Assembly (NCBI GenBank): GCA_900322035.1
Contig: ONYL01000042.1
Coordinates: 1 to 34,836 of the forward strand
Direction of reading: 5' to 3'
From: an uncultured Prevotella sp.
Lineage (GTDB): Bacteria; Bacteroidota; Bacteroidia; Bacteroidales; Bacteroidaceae
Length of the DNA: 34,836 nt
This document shows positions 23,764-32,959 of this stretch, one piece after another. A program made the position numbers and the translations under genes. The notes under the pieces are model-generated. The model searched no databases, was not told the origin of the DNA, and worked only from the letters and a program-made list of their open reading frames with translations. The stretch's first letter is position 1. Each line of letters opens with the position of its first letter.

Positions 23764-25605
23764 TTATTTCTCGCTTTCTTTCTCCCAATACTTTATCAGG
23801 ATATCCGTTTTCGACTCTCCGATCGCCTTCACCAGTTCGTCCCGGCTGGCTTCCTTCATTCGTTTCACACTCTTGAAAGCCTTCAGCAGAGCGTCCTTCG
23901 ACTTGGGGCCAATACCTTTGATGTCGTCAAGTTCGCTGTGCAAAGCGTGCTTCGAGCGCTTGTCTCTATGAAATGTGATGGCATACCTATGCACCTCGTC
24001 CTGGATCTGTGTCAACACCTTGAAAAGTTCGCTCTTTACGTCCACGGCTACTGTCTTAGGCGGGAAGCCGAAGAGCAGTTCGTTGGTGCGGTGGCGGTCG
24101 TCTTTTGCCAGTCCGGCAATCGGAATCGGCAAGTGCAGCTCGCCTTCGGTGACTTCCCTCACCACGTCCATCTGCCCTTTACCACCATCGGTGATGATGA
24201 GGTCGGGCAGGGGTTGCTTTTCCTCCACCATGCGGCTGTATCTTCGTCTGACCACCTCCTGCATGGACGCGTAGTCGTCGGGACCGACCACGGTTTTGAT
24301 ATTATATTTCCGATAGTCCTTCCTCGAAGGCTTCATACCTTTATATACGATGCAGCCGGCTACGGCGTCGGTGCCAGAGATGTTGCTGTTGTCGAAACAT
24401 TCTATCTGGTAGGGCAGCTTCTCCATGCCCAAAAGCTGCTGCAACTCTTTCATCAGTCGTGTCTGCTTTTGTTCAGGATTCAATTTTTCGGCTTGTTTCA
24501 ACCGGTCAAACTTATATTGCTTGCCATTCATCTGCGAAATTTCGAGTAGATGCTTCTTGTCGCCGCGTTGTGGGATAAAGAATTGAGCATCCTTGATCTT
24601 CCAATTCATCTCGAAGGGGACAATGATTTCCTTGGCCTCACTGTGGAAGCGCTCTCTGATTTCGGGTATGGCTAAGTTGAGCAAGTCCTCATCGCTCTCA
24701 TTGAGCTTTCGTTTGTATTCGTAGGTAAAACTCTGGTTGACCGTGCCATTTTTCACGTGGATATAGTTGATGTAAGCGTTCTTGTTGTTGTCGTCGTCTG
24801 TGATCGTGAACACATCCACATCGGTAATGGTGTGGCTGACCACCTCACTCTTCGACACGAATTCCTGCAGAAGGAGATACCGCTGTTTGAGCATTTCGGC
24901 TTCTTCAAACCTCAGTTCTTCGGCGCATTTCATCATTTTGTCGTAGATCCACTTGCTCAACTCCCTGGTGTTGCCCTTCAGAATCTCCTTGGCCTGACGA
25001 ATATTCTCCTGGTAGTCGGCCCACGACTGCTTCCCTATACAACATCCTTCACAGTTGTGGATGTGGTATTCCAAGCAGGGCTTATAGCGTTTCAGTTTTA
25101 CGCCCTCTTGGGTGATAGGAAGCTGGCACGACCGCGGCTTGTAGATCTTCTTGATCAGTTCAAGCACGTTATACATGGCCGTGATGTGGGGGAATGGCCC
25201 GTAGTAGGTGCCGTAGCGCTTGTTGATGTGCCTGGTCTTGAAAATACGGGGAAAAGTCTCATTGGTCACCACTATGCTGGGGTAGGTCTTGCCGTCCTTC
25301 AGCAAGACGTTATAGCGGGGATTGTATTGTTTGATGAGAGAGTTCTCTAAAAGCAGCGCATCTTCTTCAGAGTTCACGACCGTGTAGGAGATGTCCCAAA
25401 TTTTAGAAACCAGCACCTTTGTCTTGAATCTGTCCACCTCTTTGTGGAAATAAGAGCTGACCCTCCGTTTCAGGTTCTTGGCTTTGCCCACATAGATAAT
25501 CACCCCGTCGCGGTCGTAGTATTGATAGGAGCCAGGTTGTTCCGGCATCGACAATACGATGTTCTTCAGTCTGGCCAGTCTTTTTTCGTTCTCTTCTTTA
25601 TTCAT
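23764..25605 (-). CDS. uvrC: excinuclease ABC subunit C
   Basis: The 613-residue UvrC makes both incisions in nucleotide excision repair with UvrA and UvrB. The N-terminal GIY-YIG nuclease is visible (PGSYQYYDRDGVIIYVGKAK, about 24-43). A Cys-rich segment (CLEYHIHNCEGCCIG), the UvrB-contact UVR region (AEELRFEEAEMLKQRY), the RNase H-like second nuclease (ECFDNSNISG, DLIITDGGKGQ) and the C-terminal helix-hairpin-helix pair (LDDIKGIGPKSKDALLKAF) follow in the normal order. The start is ATG 25605 (MNKEENEKRL). A longer frame to 25698 would encode a parS-like site and is not conserved in form. uvrA and uvrB are not in the window. Confidence 0.96.
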   Translation of the reverse strand: MNKEENEKRLARLKNIVLSMPEQPGSYQYYDRDGVIIYVGKAKNLKRRVSSYFHKEVDRFKTKVLVSKIWDISYTVVNSEEDALLLENSLIKQYNPRYNVLLKDGKTYPSIVVTNETFPRIFKTRHINKRYGTYYGPFPHITAMYNVLELIKKIYKPRSCQLPITQEGVKLKRYKPCLEYHIHNCEGCCIGKQSWADYQENIRQAKEILKGNTRELSKWIYDKMMKCAEELRFEEAEMLKQRYLLLQEFVSKSEVVSHTITDVDVFTITDDDNNKNAYINYIHVKNGTVNQSFTYEYKRKLNESDEDLLNLAIPEIRERFHSEAKEIIVPFEMNWKIKDAQFFIPQRGDKKHLLEISQMNGKQYKFDRLKQAEKLNPEQKQTRLMKELQQLLGMEKLPYQIECFDNSNISGTDAVAGCIVYKGMKPSRKDYRKYNIKTVVGPDDYASMQEVVRRRYSRMVEEKQPLPDLIITDGGKGQMDVVREVTEGELHLPIPIAGLAKDDRHRTNELLFGFPPKTVAVDVKSELFKVLTQIQDEVHRYAITFHRDKRSKHALHSELDDIKGIGPKSKDALLKAFKSVKRMKEASRDELVKAIGESKTDILIKYWEKESEK

Positions 25606-25648
25606 TTGAATTCCTATATAGTTGTTTTTCAGTCTGTCCGCCTTCTGA

Positions 25649-25664
25649 AGTTTCACGTGAAACT
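25649..25664. promoter_or_regulatory. parS-like ParB-binding site 1
   Basis: AGTTTCACGTGAAACT is a perfect 16-bp palindrome. Its inner 14 bases equal the widely conserved bacterial parS consensus TGTTTCACGTGAAACA; only the outermost pair differs. It lies 44 bp upstream of uvrC. Confidence 0.75.
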
Positions 25665-26026
25665 TTAATCGGCCTTCAGTCCTTTTCTTACCCATCAAGT
25701 GTTGCGTGCGCCTCTCTGTTGCTTGTTTCTGCCTTGGCCGGCTTTCATACTCTTTCTTGTTTCCGTTTGGCCGTGAAAGATCGATGCAGTCCCGCCGGTT
25801 CCTGCTCTGCCTCCTTTTTGCTCATAACCTTAAACGGAGGTACAGATGTTGCCGCTACCGATTTCGCCGGGATCTACTTTTCGCTACATCTTGCTTCAGC
25901 CTGTTTCCGAAAAACCGAAAGTCTTGAACCTATCGCCTGACTGCCGAAGTGTGTAATGGCTAAGCTTTCATGGGGTCTACATTTTTATCCCCATCACCGT
26001 TTCGGATGTTTCGGGAGATGGCAGAA
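25665..26026. other. intergenic stretch without a gene
   Basis: Short frames exist (for example 25706-25927) but they are Arg/Cys/Phe-rich translations without family resemblance, so I see no gene. A weak resemblance in word content to the non-coding part of the 0.5-kb repeats (GTTGCGTGCGCCT) is noted. Confidence 0.5.
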
Positions 26027-26060
26027 TAAAGGGGTAGGGCAAAGTAGCCCCACCCCTTTA
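26027..26060 (-). terminator. apt terminator hairpin
   Basis: TAAAGGGGT (26027-26035) and GGGC (26037-26040) pair with GCCC (26047-26050) and ACCCCTTTA (26052-26060), one mismatch, five bases after the apt stop. The A/T outer pairs give a partial U-tail on the - strand. Confidence 0.5.
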
Positions 26061-26064
26061 TACG

Positions 26065-26595
26065 CTATAATTTGATAAGGGAAGTGATTTCTATATCCTG
26101 GTCAAATATATCGCGCGCCTTCGGAAATTCGTGGTTCAGTTCGATGATGAAGTTCACGTAGATTTTCTTCGGATGAAACTTCTTAACGAGGTCGCAGGCC
26201 GCTTTCATCGTTCCGCCTGTTGCGAGCAGATCGTCGTGAAGCAGTACAATGTCGTCGCTTGTTATGGCGTCCTTATGAATCTCGATGGTGTCGGCCCCAT
26301 ACTCCTTTTGATAAGTCTGCTGCACGGTGTCGCAGGGAAGCTTGCCAGGCTTGCGGCACAATACGATGCCTGCGCCTAATCTTAGAGCTACTGCCGACGA
26401 CATGACGAACCCCCGGCTCTCGATACCTACCACTTTGGTGATGCCTTTGTCCTTGTAGAGGTCGGTCATTTCATCGGTGATAATCTTGACGCAATCACCA
26501 TTTTTAAATAGTGTCGTGACGTCTCTGAAGTTCACTCCCTTGATGGGCCAATCGGGTATTACCCGCAGGTTGGCCAATAGCGTTTCATTATTCAT
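26065..26595 (-). CDS. apt: adenine phosphoribosyltransferase
   Basis: This 176-residue enzyme makes AMP from adenine and PRPP in purine salvage. The PRPP-binding motif IVLLHDDLLATGGT lies at 116-129, with H replacing the more common V before the two Asp residues; the Asp-Asp pair is kept. The N-terminal IPDWPIKGVNFRDVTTL and the GIESRGFV loop are typical. Length is normal. It lies 131 bp after mnmG on the same strand, with a parS-like site in that gap, and may be co-transcribed or use a weak promoter of its own. Confidence 0.95.
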   Translation of the reverse strand: MNNETLLANLRVIPDWPIKGVNFRDVTTLFKNGDCVKIITDEMTDLYKDKGITKVVGIESRGFVMSSAVALRLGAGIVLCRKPGKLPCDTVQQTYQKEYGADTIEIHKDAITSDDIVLLHDDLLATGGTMKAACDLVKKFHPKKIYVNFIIELNHEFPKARDIFDQDIEITSLIKL

Positions 26596-26652
26596 TTCTT
26601 GTTAAATGGTTTATGTCTAAGTGTTTCGATTTCAACGGATTAATCTTAAAGC

Positions 26653-26668
26653 TGTTTCACGTGGAACA
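26653..26668. promoter_or_regulatory. parS-like ParB-binding site 2
   Basis: TGTTTCACGTGGAACA reads TGTTCCACGTGAAACA on the - strand, which fits the parS consensus TGTTNCACGTGAAACA exactly. It lies between apt and mnmG, 1,004 bp from site 1. Confidence 0.82.
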
Positions 26669-26726
26669 TTCTCGTTTCACGGATTGATCGGCAAGAACAG
26701 AGATTGAGCGAATGAGGCTTTTCAGC

Positions 26727-28598
26727 TTATCTCCCCATCAGTACGAGCAGCACGTTGATGTCGCTTGGGCTGACTCCGGGAATGCGGCTGGCCTGCCCCA
26801 AAGTATCGGGGTTAATGGCTTTGAGCTTCTGCCTGCATTCAGTAGAGAGTTCGTGAAGATCCTCGTAGTTGAAATGGCCCTTTATCTTGATGTCTTCCAG
26901 TCGGTGCATCTTCTCCGCCACGATGCGTTCGCGCTCTATATATCCTTTATATTTCATTTTGATCTCTGCTGCCTCCGCGATTTCTTCCTTGCGGTTTTTC
27001 GGCGCGTCCATCAGTTCTGCCAGTCGCGGGAAAATAGGTTTGAGCTTTTCCAACGACAATTGCGGGCGGCATACAAGTTCTGAAAGTTTGCAGCCGGTGC
27101 GGAGTGGGGTAGAGCCGAAACGCTCCAATGCATCGTTCACCTCAGAAGGCTTCACCGAAGTCTGCTGACAGAATTCAACGATGCGTCCAATGGCCGTTTC
27201 CTTCTCCTTCCACCAGTCGTAGCGTTCACGCGTTGCCAGTCCCAATTGATAGCTCCTTTCGGTCAGCCGGGCATCGGCATCGTCTTGCCGAAGAAGGATA
27301 CGATATTCAGCGCGCGACGTAAACATGCGGTAGGGTTCGTCAACACCGCAGGTGCAGAGGTCGTCGATGAGTACGCCAATATAGCTTTCGTCGCGTTTCA
27401 TCACCAAGGGCTCGCTCCCGCCGCATTTCAAGGCTGCGTTGATTCCGGCCACGATACCCTGGCCCGCCGCCTCCTCGTAGCCTGTAGTTCCGTTTACCTG
27501 CCCGGCGAAGAAAAGGCCCGGCACGACTTTCGACTCCAGACTGTGGTTGAGTTGCGTGGGATCGAAGTAGTCGTATTCTATGGCGTAGCCCGGGCGGTAG
27601 GCCACGGCGTCGCGCAATGCCGGAATTTTGTGGATGGCGTCGAGCTGTACTTCGATGGGCATGGATGAGGAGAAACCGTTTAAGTACATCTCGTTGGTGT
27701 TTTCTCCTTCGGGCTCTATGAAGAGCGGGTGCTGGTCTTTGTCGGGAAAGGTGACGAGTTTGGTCTCGATGCTGGGGCAGTAGCGCGGGCCCGTAGACTG
27801 GATCTGTCCGTTGAAGAGCGGCGAGTCGGCCAGTCCGGAGCGCAGGGTGTCGTGGGCCTCCTTGTTGGTGTAGCAGGTCCAGCAGGGCAGTTGTTGCAAT
27901 ACCCTGTGGGGTCCCATGAAGGAAAACTGATGGAAATCGGCCTCGCCCGGTTGCTTCTCGGTGTCTTCAAAATGGATACTCCGGCGGTCGAGGCGCACGG
28001 GGGTGCCCGTTTTCATCCGGGCCGACCGGATGCCGTGGCGCGTGATGCTCTCCGTGAAGTGGGGTACGGCAGGTTCGGCACAGCGTCCGCCAGGAAACAT
28101 GTGGCGGCCAATGTGGAGAAGTCCGTTGAGAAATGTGCCTGCGGTGACTACGACACACTTGGCATGGAACTCTACGCCCCAAATGGTGCGCACGCCCACC
28201 GCCTCGCCGTTCTCCACGAGAAGCTCGTCGGCCTGGTCCTGCCAGATGTTGAGGTTGTCCACACTGTCGAGTACGGTGCGCCACTGCCAGATGTACCTTC
28301 CGCGGTCGCACTGTGCGCGGGGTGACCACACGGCGGGTCCTTTGCCCCGGTTGAGCATACGGAACTGGATGGCCGTGGCATCGGTGACATGACCCATCTC
28401 GCCCCCGAGCGCATCAATCTCGCGCACGATCTGCCCCTTGGCGATACCGCCCACGGCCGGGTTGCACGACATCTGCGCAATCTTGTTCATGTCCATAGTG
28501 ATGAGGCACGTCTTGGCCCCCATCCTCGCGGCGGCAGTAGCGGCTTCACAGCCGGCATGTCCGCCGCCAATCACAATAACATCGTAATGAAAATTCAT
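26727..28598 (-). CDS. mnmG: tRNA uridine-5-carboxymethylaminomethyl modification enzyme MnmG (GidA)
   Basis: The 623-residue flavoprotein works with MnmE to add the carboxymethylaminomethyl group at wobble uridine 34 of several tRNAs. The FAD-binding Rossmann motif GGGHAGCEAA is at 11-20, followed by the GidA signatures CNPAVGGIAKGQIVREIDALGG and GPRYCPSIETKL; the C-terminal helical MnmE-binding part ends normally (GVSPSDINVLLVLMGR). gidA is often found near the chromosomal origin, which agrees with the parS-like sites beside it. It has a -7 box (TACTTTTG, 28629-28622) about 20 nt before its start. It is divergent from frdC. Confidence 0.97.
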   Translation of the reverse strand: MNFHYDVIVIGGGHAGCEAATAAARMGAKTCLITMDMNKIAQMSCNPAVGGIAKGQIVREIDALGGEMGHVTDATAIQFRMLNRGKGPAVWSPRAQCDRGRYIWQWRTVLDSVDNLNIWQDQADELLVENGEAVGVRTIWGVEFHAKCVVVTAGTFLNGLLHIGRHMFPGGRCAEPAVPHFTESITRHGIRSARMKTGTPVRLDRRSIHFEDTEKQPGEADFHQFSFMGPHRVLQQLPCWTCYTNKEAHDTLRSGLADSPLFNGQIQSTGPRYCPSIETKLVTFPDKDQHPLFIEPEGENTNEMYLNGFSSSMPIEVQLDAIHKIPALRDAVAYRPGYAIEYDYFDPTQLNHSLESKVVPGLFFAGQVNGTTGYEEAAGQGIVAGINAALKCGGSEPLVMKRDESYIGVLIDDLCTCGVDEPYRMFTSRAEYRILLRQDDADARLTERSYQLGLATRERYDWWKEKETAIGRIVEFCQQTSVKPSEVNDALERFGSTPLRTGCKLSELVCRPQLSLEKLKPIFPRLAELMDAPKNRKEEIAEAAEIKMKYKGYIERERIVAEKMHRLEDIKIKGHFNYEDLHELSTECRQKLKAINPDTLGQASRIPGVSPSDINVLLVLMGR

Positions 28599-28621
28599 TT
28601 TTGTCGTTTGCTTGTTTGCGA

Positions 28622-28629
28622 CAAAAGTA
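28622..28629 (-). promoter_or_regulatory. -7 box of mnmG
   Basis: TACTTTTG on the - strand fits TAnnTTTG, 23 bp before the mnmG ATG. No TTG stands at the expected -33 position. Confidence 0.45.
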
Positions 28630-28660
28630 AGAAAAATAATCGAATTTTATCTGTTTTACT

Positions 28661-28690
28661 TTGATTAATCATTAAATTGTCGTAATTTTG
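28661..28690 (+). promoter_or_regulatory. promoter of the fumarate reductase operon
   Basis: TTG (28661-28663), 19 bp, TAATTTTG (28683-28690), a good consensus match. It implies a leader of about 120 nt before frdC, long compared with the other genes here. Confidence 0.7.
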
Positions 28691-28815
28691 CAGTTGGTAT
28701 GGGAAGCCCGAACTGAAGACCGCTTAAGTTGGTTGGGCTGTCCTGTTAGAATGATAATTGATACAAGGACAACTCGAAACAATTCATCAATTTAAATATC
28801 TAAATTCAATCATCT

Positions 28816-29499
28816 ATGTGGTTAATCAATTCACCAATTGGTAGAAAGGTCGTGATGTCAGTAACCGGCATCTGCCTTATTCTATTTTTGACCTTCCACT
28901 GCTGCATGAATGTTGCCGCATTCTTTTCGGGGGATGCCTACAACACGATTTGCGCATTTTTGGGGGCAAACTGGTATGCTATTGCTGGCTCTATAGGCTT
29001 GGCAGTGCTGGCCGTGTGTCACATTGTCTTTGCCTTTATCCTGACAGCACAGAACCGTCGTGCCCGCGGTGAGCAGCGCTATGAGGTCACAAGTCGTCGC
29101 CCCGAGGTAAGCTGGGCGTCGCAGAACATGCTCGTTTTGGGTATCATCATCCTTTTGGGCATCGGACTGCATCTCTACAACTTCTGGTATCACATGCAGT
29201 TTGCGGAAATCGCCGGCATGGACGTGATGCCTGATCCTCAGGATGGTTTTGGCTGGATCAAGCTGACGTTTGCCAATCCTGTATTCTCAGTGCTGTATCT
29301 CGTATGGATCTGCGCCATCTGGTTCCACCTCTCTCACGGTTTTTGGAGCGCCATGCAGACATTAGGCTGGAGTGGCAAGATCTGGTTGAAGCGTTGGCAG
29401 TGCATCGGTCTGGTGTATGTCACCATCCTGATGGCTGTGTTTGCTTTCCTGGTGATTTCTTTCTGGCTCGGCTTTGCTCCCAGCATGTGCAATGCTTAA
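28816..29499 (+). CDS. frdC: fumarate reductase / succinate dehydrogenase cytochrome b subunit
   Basis: The 227-residue membrane anchor has five hydrophobic helices (about 12-34, 56-78, 104-121, 152-171, 196-219), as in the single-subunit type B anchors. His residues suited to bind two hemes b are H28, H69, H119, H126, H171 and H174. It carries electrons between the menaquinone pool and FrdB. It is the first gene of the frdC-frdA-frdB operon, the usual Bacteroidota order, 45 bp before frdA. In anaerobic gut-type Bacteroidota the enzyme mainly reduces fumarate to succinate; the direction cannot be proved from sequence, so sdhC would be an equal name. Confidence 0.92.
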   Translation: MWLINSPIGRKVVMSVTGICLILFLTFHCCMNVAAFFSGDAYNTICAFLGANWYAIAGSIGLAVLAVCHIVFAFILTAQNRRARGEQRYEVTSRRPEVSWASQNMLVLGIIILLGIGLHLYNFWYHMQFAEIAGMDVMPDPQDGFGWIKLTFANPVFSVLYLVWICAIWFHLSHGFWSAMQTLGWSGKIWLKRWQCIGLVYVTILMAVFAFLVISFWLGFAPSMCNA

Positions 29500-29544
29500 A
29501 TCCGATTGATCCCTTTCATCATTTATCATTAGCGTCAATTAATT

Positions 29545-31491
29545 ATGTCACAAATAGATTCTAAGATTCCTGAAGGCCCTTTAGCTGAAAAATGGACCAA
29601 TTATAAAGCACATCAGAAGCTGGTGAACCCCGCCAACAAGCGCAAGCTCGACATCATTGTCGTGGGAACCGGTTTGGCCGGTGCCAGTGCCGCCGCCTCT
29701 TTGGGCGAGATGGGCTTCCACGTGATCAACTTCTGCATTCAGGACTCACCCCGCCGTGCGCACTCCATCGCCGCACAGGGTGGTATCAATGCAGCCAAAA
29801 ACTACCAGAACGATGGCGACTCCGTCTACCGTCTGTTCTACGACACCATCAAGGGCGGCGACTACCGCGCCCGTGAGGCCAACGTCTACCGCTTGGCCGA
29901 GGTGAGCGCCAACATCATCGACCAGTGCGTGGCTCAGGGTGTGCCTTTCGCGCGTGAATATGGTGGTATGCTTGCCAACCGTTCCTTCGGCGGCGTGCAG
30001 GTCTGCCGTACGTTCTATGCCAAGGGTCAGACCGGTCAGCAGCTTCTGCTCGGTGCTTATTCCTCACTGATGAAGGAAGTGAACAACGGCACAGTGGAGC
30101 TTCACACCCGCACAGAGATGGAAGATGTGGTTGTTATCGACGGCCGTGCCCGCGGTATCATTGCCAAGAACCTCGTCACAGGCAAGCTGGAGCGCTATGG
30201 CGCACATGCCGTCTGCCTCGCTACGGGTGGCTATGGCAACACCTACTTCCTCTCCACCAACGCTATGGGCTGCAACTGCACCGCAGCTATGCAGGCCTAT
30301 CGCAAGGGCGCTTATTTCGCCAATCCTGCTTTCGTGCAGATTCACCCCACGTGTATCCCCGTCCACGGCGACAAGCAGTCCAAACTGACACTGATGTCTG
30401 AGTCGCTGCGTAACGATGGTCGTATCTGGGTGCCCAAGAAGCTTGAGGATGCCAAGAAGCTGCAGCGTGGCGAGATCAAGGGCCGCGACATTCCCGAGGA
30501 GGATCGCGATTACTACTTGGAGCGCCGCTATCCTGCCTTCGGTAACCTCGTTCCCCGCGACGTGGCTTCGCGTGCCGCCAAGGAGCGTACCGACAAGGGC
30601 TTCGGCGTGAACAACACCGGACTTGCTGTGTTCCTCGACTTCTCCGATGCCTTCAAGCGTCTGGGCCGCGACGTTGTCGACCAGCGCTACGGCAACCTCT
30701 TCGATATGTATCAGGAGATCACCGACGTGGATCCCCACGACAACCCCATGATGATTTATCCCGCTATCCACTACACGATGGGTGGTCTGTGGGTAGACTA
30801 TGAGTTGCAGACCTCTGTGAAGGGCCTCTTCGCACTGGGCGAGTGCAACTTCTCCGACCACGGTGCCAACCGTCTGGGTGCTTCCGCTCTGATGCAGGGC
30901 TTGAGCGACGGCTACTTCGTGATTCCCTACACCATGCAGAACTATCTCAGCGATCAGATCACGGTGCCCCACATCAAGACCGACGCTCCCGAGTTTGACG
31001 AGGCTGAGAAGAGTGTGCAGGCCGAGATCGACCGCATCTACAATATCAAGGGCGATGAAAGTGTTGACCATATCCACAAGAAACTCTATCACATCATGTG
31101 GAACAACGTGGGCATGGCCCGCTCTAAGGAGAGTCTGGAGCGTGCACTCAAAGAGCTCAAGGAACTGCGTAAGGAATTCAACGAGCATGTGCGCGTGCCC
31201 GGAAGCAAGGAAGGACTCAACGTGGAGCTCGACAAGGCTATCCATCTGCGCGACTTCATCACCATGGGTGAGTTGATTGCCTACGATGCATTGAACCGTA
31301 ACGAGAGCTGCGGTGGTCACTTCCGTATCGAGAGCCAGACCGAGGAAGGCGAGGCCAAGCGTGATGATGAACACTACATGTACGTGGCTTGCTGGAAGTA
31401 TAAGGGATCTGACGAGGTGGCTCCCGAGCTGCTCAAGGAAGACCTCAACTACCAGTATATCAAGGTTCAGACGCGTAACTATAAATCATAG
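29545..31491 (+). CDS. frdA: fumarate reductase / succinate dehydrogenase flavoprotein subunit
   Basis: The 648-residue catalytic subunit interconverts fumarate and succinate. FAD is bound by [17 protein letters not shown] (41-57), with H73 in [13 protein letters not shown] the likely site of covalent FAD attachment. The substrate and capping regions are recognised in [25 protein letters not shown], the [13 protein letters not shown] segment (active-site Arg) and [15 protein letters not shown]. Length is typical for the long Bacteroidota and epsilon-proteobacterial type B subunits. It is strongly expressed by codon use. Its stop codon (31489-31491) touches the IVS-like element that separates it from frdB. 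Confidence 0.96.
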   Translation: MSQIDSKIPEGPLAEKWTNYKAHQKLVNPANKRKLDIIVVGTGLAGASAAASLGEMGFHVINFCIQDSPRRAHSIAAQGGINAAKNYQNDGDSVYRLFYDTIKGGDYRAREANVYRLAEVSANIIDQCVAQGVPFAREYGGMLANRSFGGVQVCRTFYAKGQTGQQLLLGAYSSLMKEVNNGTVELHTRTEMEDVVVIDGRARGIIAKNLVTGKLERYGAHAVCLATGGYGNTYFLSTNAMGCNCTAAMQAYRKGAYFANPAFVQIHPTCIPVHGDKQSKLTLMSESLRNDGRIWVPKKLEDAKKLQRGEIKGRDIPEEDRDYYLERRYPAFGNLVPRDVASRAAKERTDKGFGVNNTGLAVFLDFSDAFKRLGRDVVDQRYGNLFDMYQEITDVDPHDNPMMIYPAIHYTMGGLWVDYELQTSVKGLFALGECNFSDHGANRLGASALMQGLSDGYFVIPYTMQNYLSDQITVPHIKTDAPEFDEAEKSVQAEIDRIYNIKGDESVDHIHKKLYHIMWNNVGMARSKESLERALKELKELRKEFNEHVRVPGSKEGLNVELDKAIHLRDFITMGELIAYDALNRNESCGGHFRIESQTEEGEAKRDDEHYMYVACWKYKGSDEVAPELLKEDLNYQYIKVQTRNYKS

Positions 31492-31796
31492 TTTCTAAGT
31501 TAATAAGTCTTTGAGTTTTTTAGCTTCTGATTTGACTTGTCGCTGATATGAGTACGTATAAGGATCTGATAGTTTGGCAGAAGAGCATGGAAATGTCGAG
31601 GATGATTTATCGTCATTGCATGACATTAAGTATATAGGAGATGACGACTATATAAAGACTTCACAGCTGATAAATGAGGTTGAGAAGATGCTCTCGTCAT
31701 TGATATATACTTTGCGCTTTCCCAGATCTGCGAAGAAGTCAGAGATGAAGACATATTAAAAGCTCAAAAACTAATAAACTTCATCAACTCATAAAC
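31491..31796. mobile_element. IVS-like element with inverted ends between frdA and frdB
   Basis: The ends 31491-31531 and 31756-31796 form an imperfect inverted repeat of about 41 bp (roughly three in four positions pair), starting on the last base of frdA. Between them is a broken ORF of the 23S rRNA intervening-sequence (IVP) / four-helix-bundle family. This is the make-up of IVS elements in rRNA genes: a hairpin-forming insert with such an ORF. In the operon mRNA the ends would fold into a long stem. Confidence 0.6.
31548..31759 (+). pseudogene. decayed four-helix-bundle (23S rRNA IVP family) gene
   Basis: The ATG at 31548 opens MSTYKDLIVWQKSMEMSRM, the standard start of IVP/four-helix-bundle proteins, then hits a stop after 29 codons. 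Another frame carries the family's last helix, DYIKTSQLINEVEKMLSSLIYTLR, to a stop at 31757-31759. Intact members are about 120 residues; here the middle (helices 2-3) is deleted and the frame broken. These proteins form pentamers with basic surfaces and are linked to rRNA inserts and to the Avd protein of diversity-generating retroelements; no retroelement is present here. Confidence 0.7.
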
Positions 31797-31808
31797 TTAC
31801 AAAACAAA

Positions 31809-32564
31809 ATGGACACAAACATATCATTCACATTGAAGTTTTGGCGTCAGAACGGCCCCACCGACAAAGGCCACTTCGACACCCACGAGATGCACGACAT
31901 CCCAGGCGATACTTCATTCCTCGAAATGCTCGACATTCTCAACGAGGAGCTCATCGAGAGCGGTAAGGAGCCGTTTGTCTTCGACCACGACTGCCGCGAG
32001 GGTATCTGCGGTATGTGCTCTCTTTATATCAACGGCCATCCCCACGGTCCCGCACAGGGAGCCACAACCTGCCAGCTCTATATGCGCCGCTTCCACGACG
32101 GTGACGTCATCACCGTTGAGCCCTGGCGCTCGGCTGCCTTCCCCGTGATCAAGGACTGCATGGTCGACCGCTCGGCCTTCGACAAGATCATCGCTGCCGG
32201 TGGTTATACTTCTGTGCGCACTGGCCAGGCCCAGGATGCCAATGCCATCCTCATCCCTAAGCAGAATGCCGACGAGGCCATGGACTGCGCCACCTGCATC
32301 GGATGCGGAGCCTGTGTGGCTGCCTGCAAGAACGGCTCTGCCATGCTCTTCGTCTCCAGTAAGGTGAGCCAGCTCGCCCTGCTGCCCCAGGGCCGTCCCG
32401 AGGCTGCCAAGCGTGCCAAGGCCATGGTGGCCAAGATGGAGGAACTGGGCTTCGGAAACTGCACCAACACCCGTGCCTGCGAGGCTGAGTGCCCGAAGAA
32501 TGAGTCTATCGCCAACATCGCCCGCCTCAACCGCGAGTTCATCAAGGCCAAGCTCAACGACTAA
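31809..32564 (+). CDS. frdB: fumarate reductase / succinate dehydrogenase iron-sulfur subunit
   Basis: The 251-residue subunit passes electrons between the cytochrome b anchor and the flavin. The [2Fe-2S] ligands are C62, C67, C70 and C88 ([10 protein letters not shown]). The second domain has [14 protein letters not shown] (C160, C163, C166, C169, C173) and a later set C218, C224 and C228 ([12 protein letters not shown]) for the [4Fe-4S] and [3Fe-4S] centres. The start is ATG 31809 after the IVS-like element; homologues begin in the same way ([14 protein letters not shown]). A strong terminator follows. sdhB is an equal name. Confidence 0.95.
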   Translation: MDTNISFTLKFWRQNGPTDKGHFDTHEMHDIPGDTSFLEMLDILNEELIESGKEPFVFDHDCREGICGMCSLYINGHPHGPAQGATTCQLYMRRFHDGDVITVEPWRSAAFPVIKDCMVDRSAFDKIIAAGGYTSVRTGQAQDANAILIPKQNADEAMDCATCIGCGACVAACKNGSAMLFVSSKVSQLALLPQGRPEAAKRAKAMVAKMEELGFGNCTNTRACEAECPKNESIANIARLNREFIKAKLND

Positions 32565-32607
32565 TAAGTAGTTATTTGGTTGACTGTCAACTAAATAATA
32601 AATATTT

Positions 32608-32643
32608 ACCGCCGCTCGGACAATTGTCCGAGCGGCGGTTTTT
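32608..32643 (+). terminator. terminator of the frd operon
   Basis: A perfect palindrome (arms ACCGCCGCTCGGACAA 32608-32623 and complement 32624-32639) is followed by TTTTT to 32643, 44 bp after the frdB stop. Confidence 0.85.
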
Positions 32644-32924
32644 CGTTGCTTAGGAAGCCAAGCCCATGGATGTTCAACAGCTTGTTTCATCTTGTTGGTT
32701 TGACGACCTGTTATTTCATGACTGGTCTAATGTCTCGCTGCGGCTCAGAAAGCGGCTTCCATTTCTATGTTTCATCGTGTGTCATCCAAAAGGCGACGGG
32801 GGTATTGTCGTCAAGGCATAAGTTGGGGCGCAGACGCACGCAGCCTGTGAAAATGCTCCCGATTCATTTAGCTGAAAACCTCATGTTTTTTGCTCTCCTT
32901 GGACTGTATTTGGAAAAAAATGTG
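32644..32924. other. intergenic stretch without a gene
   Basis: About 280 bp after the frd terminator have no protein-like frame and no clear repeat. The only visible signal is the promoter element at the right edge. Confidence 0.5.
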
Positions 32925-32932
32925 TAAGTTTG
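32925..32932 (+). promoter_or_regulatory. -7 box of the mutarotase-methyltransferase pair
   Basis: TAAGTTTG is an exact -7 match, 27 bp before ATG 32960. The nearest TTG (32899-32901) is 23 bp away, slightly far. Confidence 0.45.
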
Positions 32933-32959
32933 CCACAAACAAACTAAACATAACAGAAG

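Noticed and set aside
25706-25940. Two overlapping 73-codon frames upstream of uvrC
   Set aside because: Arg/Phe/Cys-rich translations with no start context, family match or promoter.
30064-31374. Open frame of 436 codons on the - strand
   Set aside because: It lies wholly within frdA in the opposite direction. High GC at third positions of frdA keeps the opposite frame open; the translation has no family resemblance.
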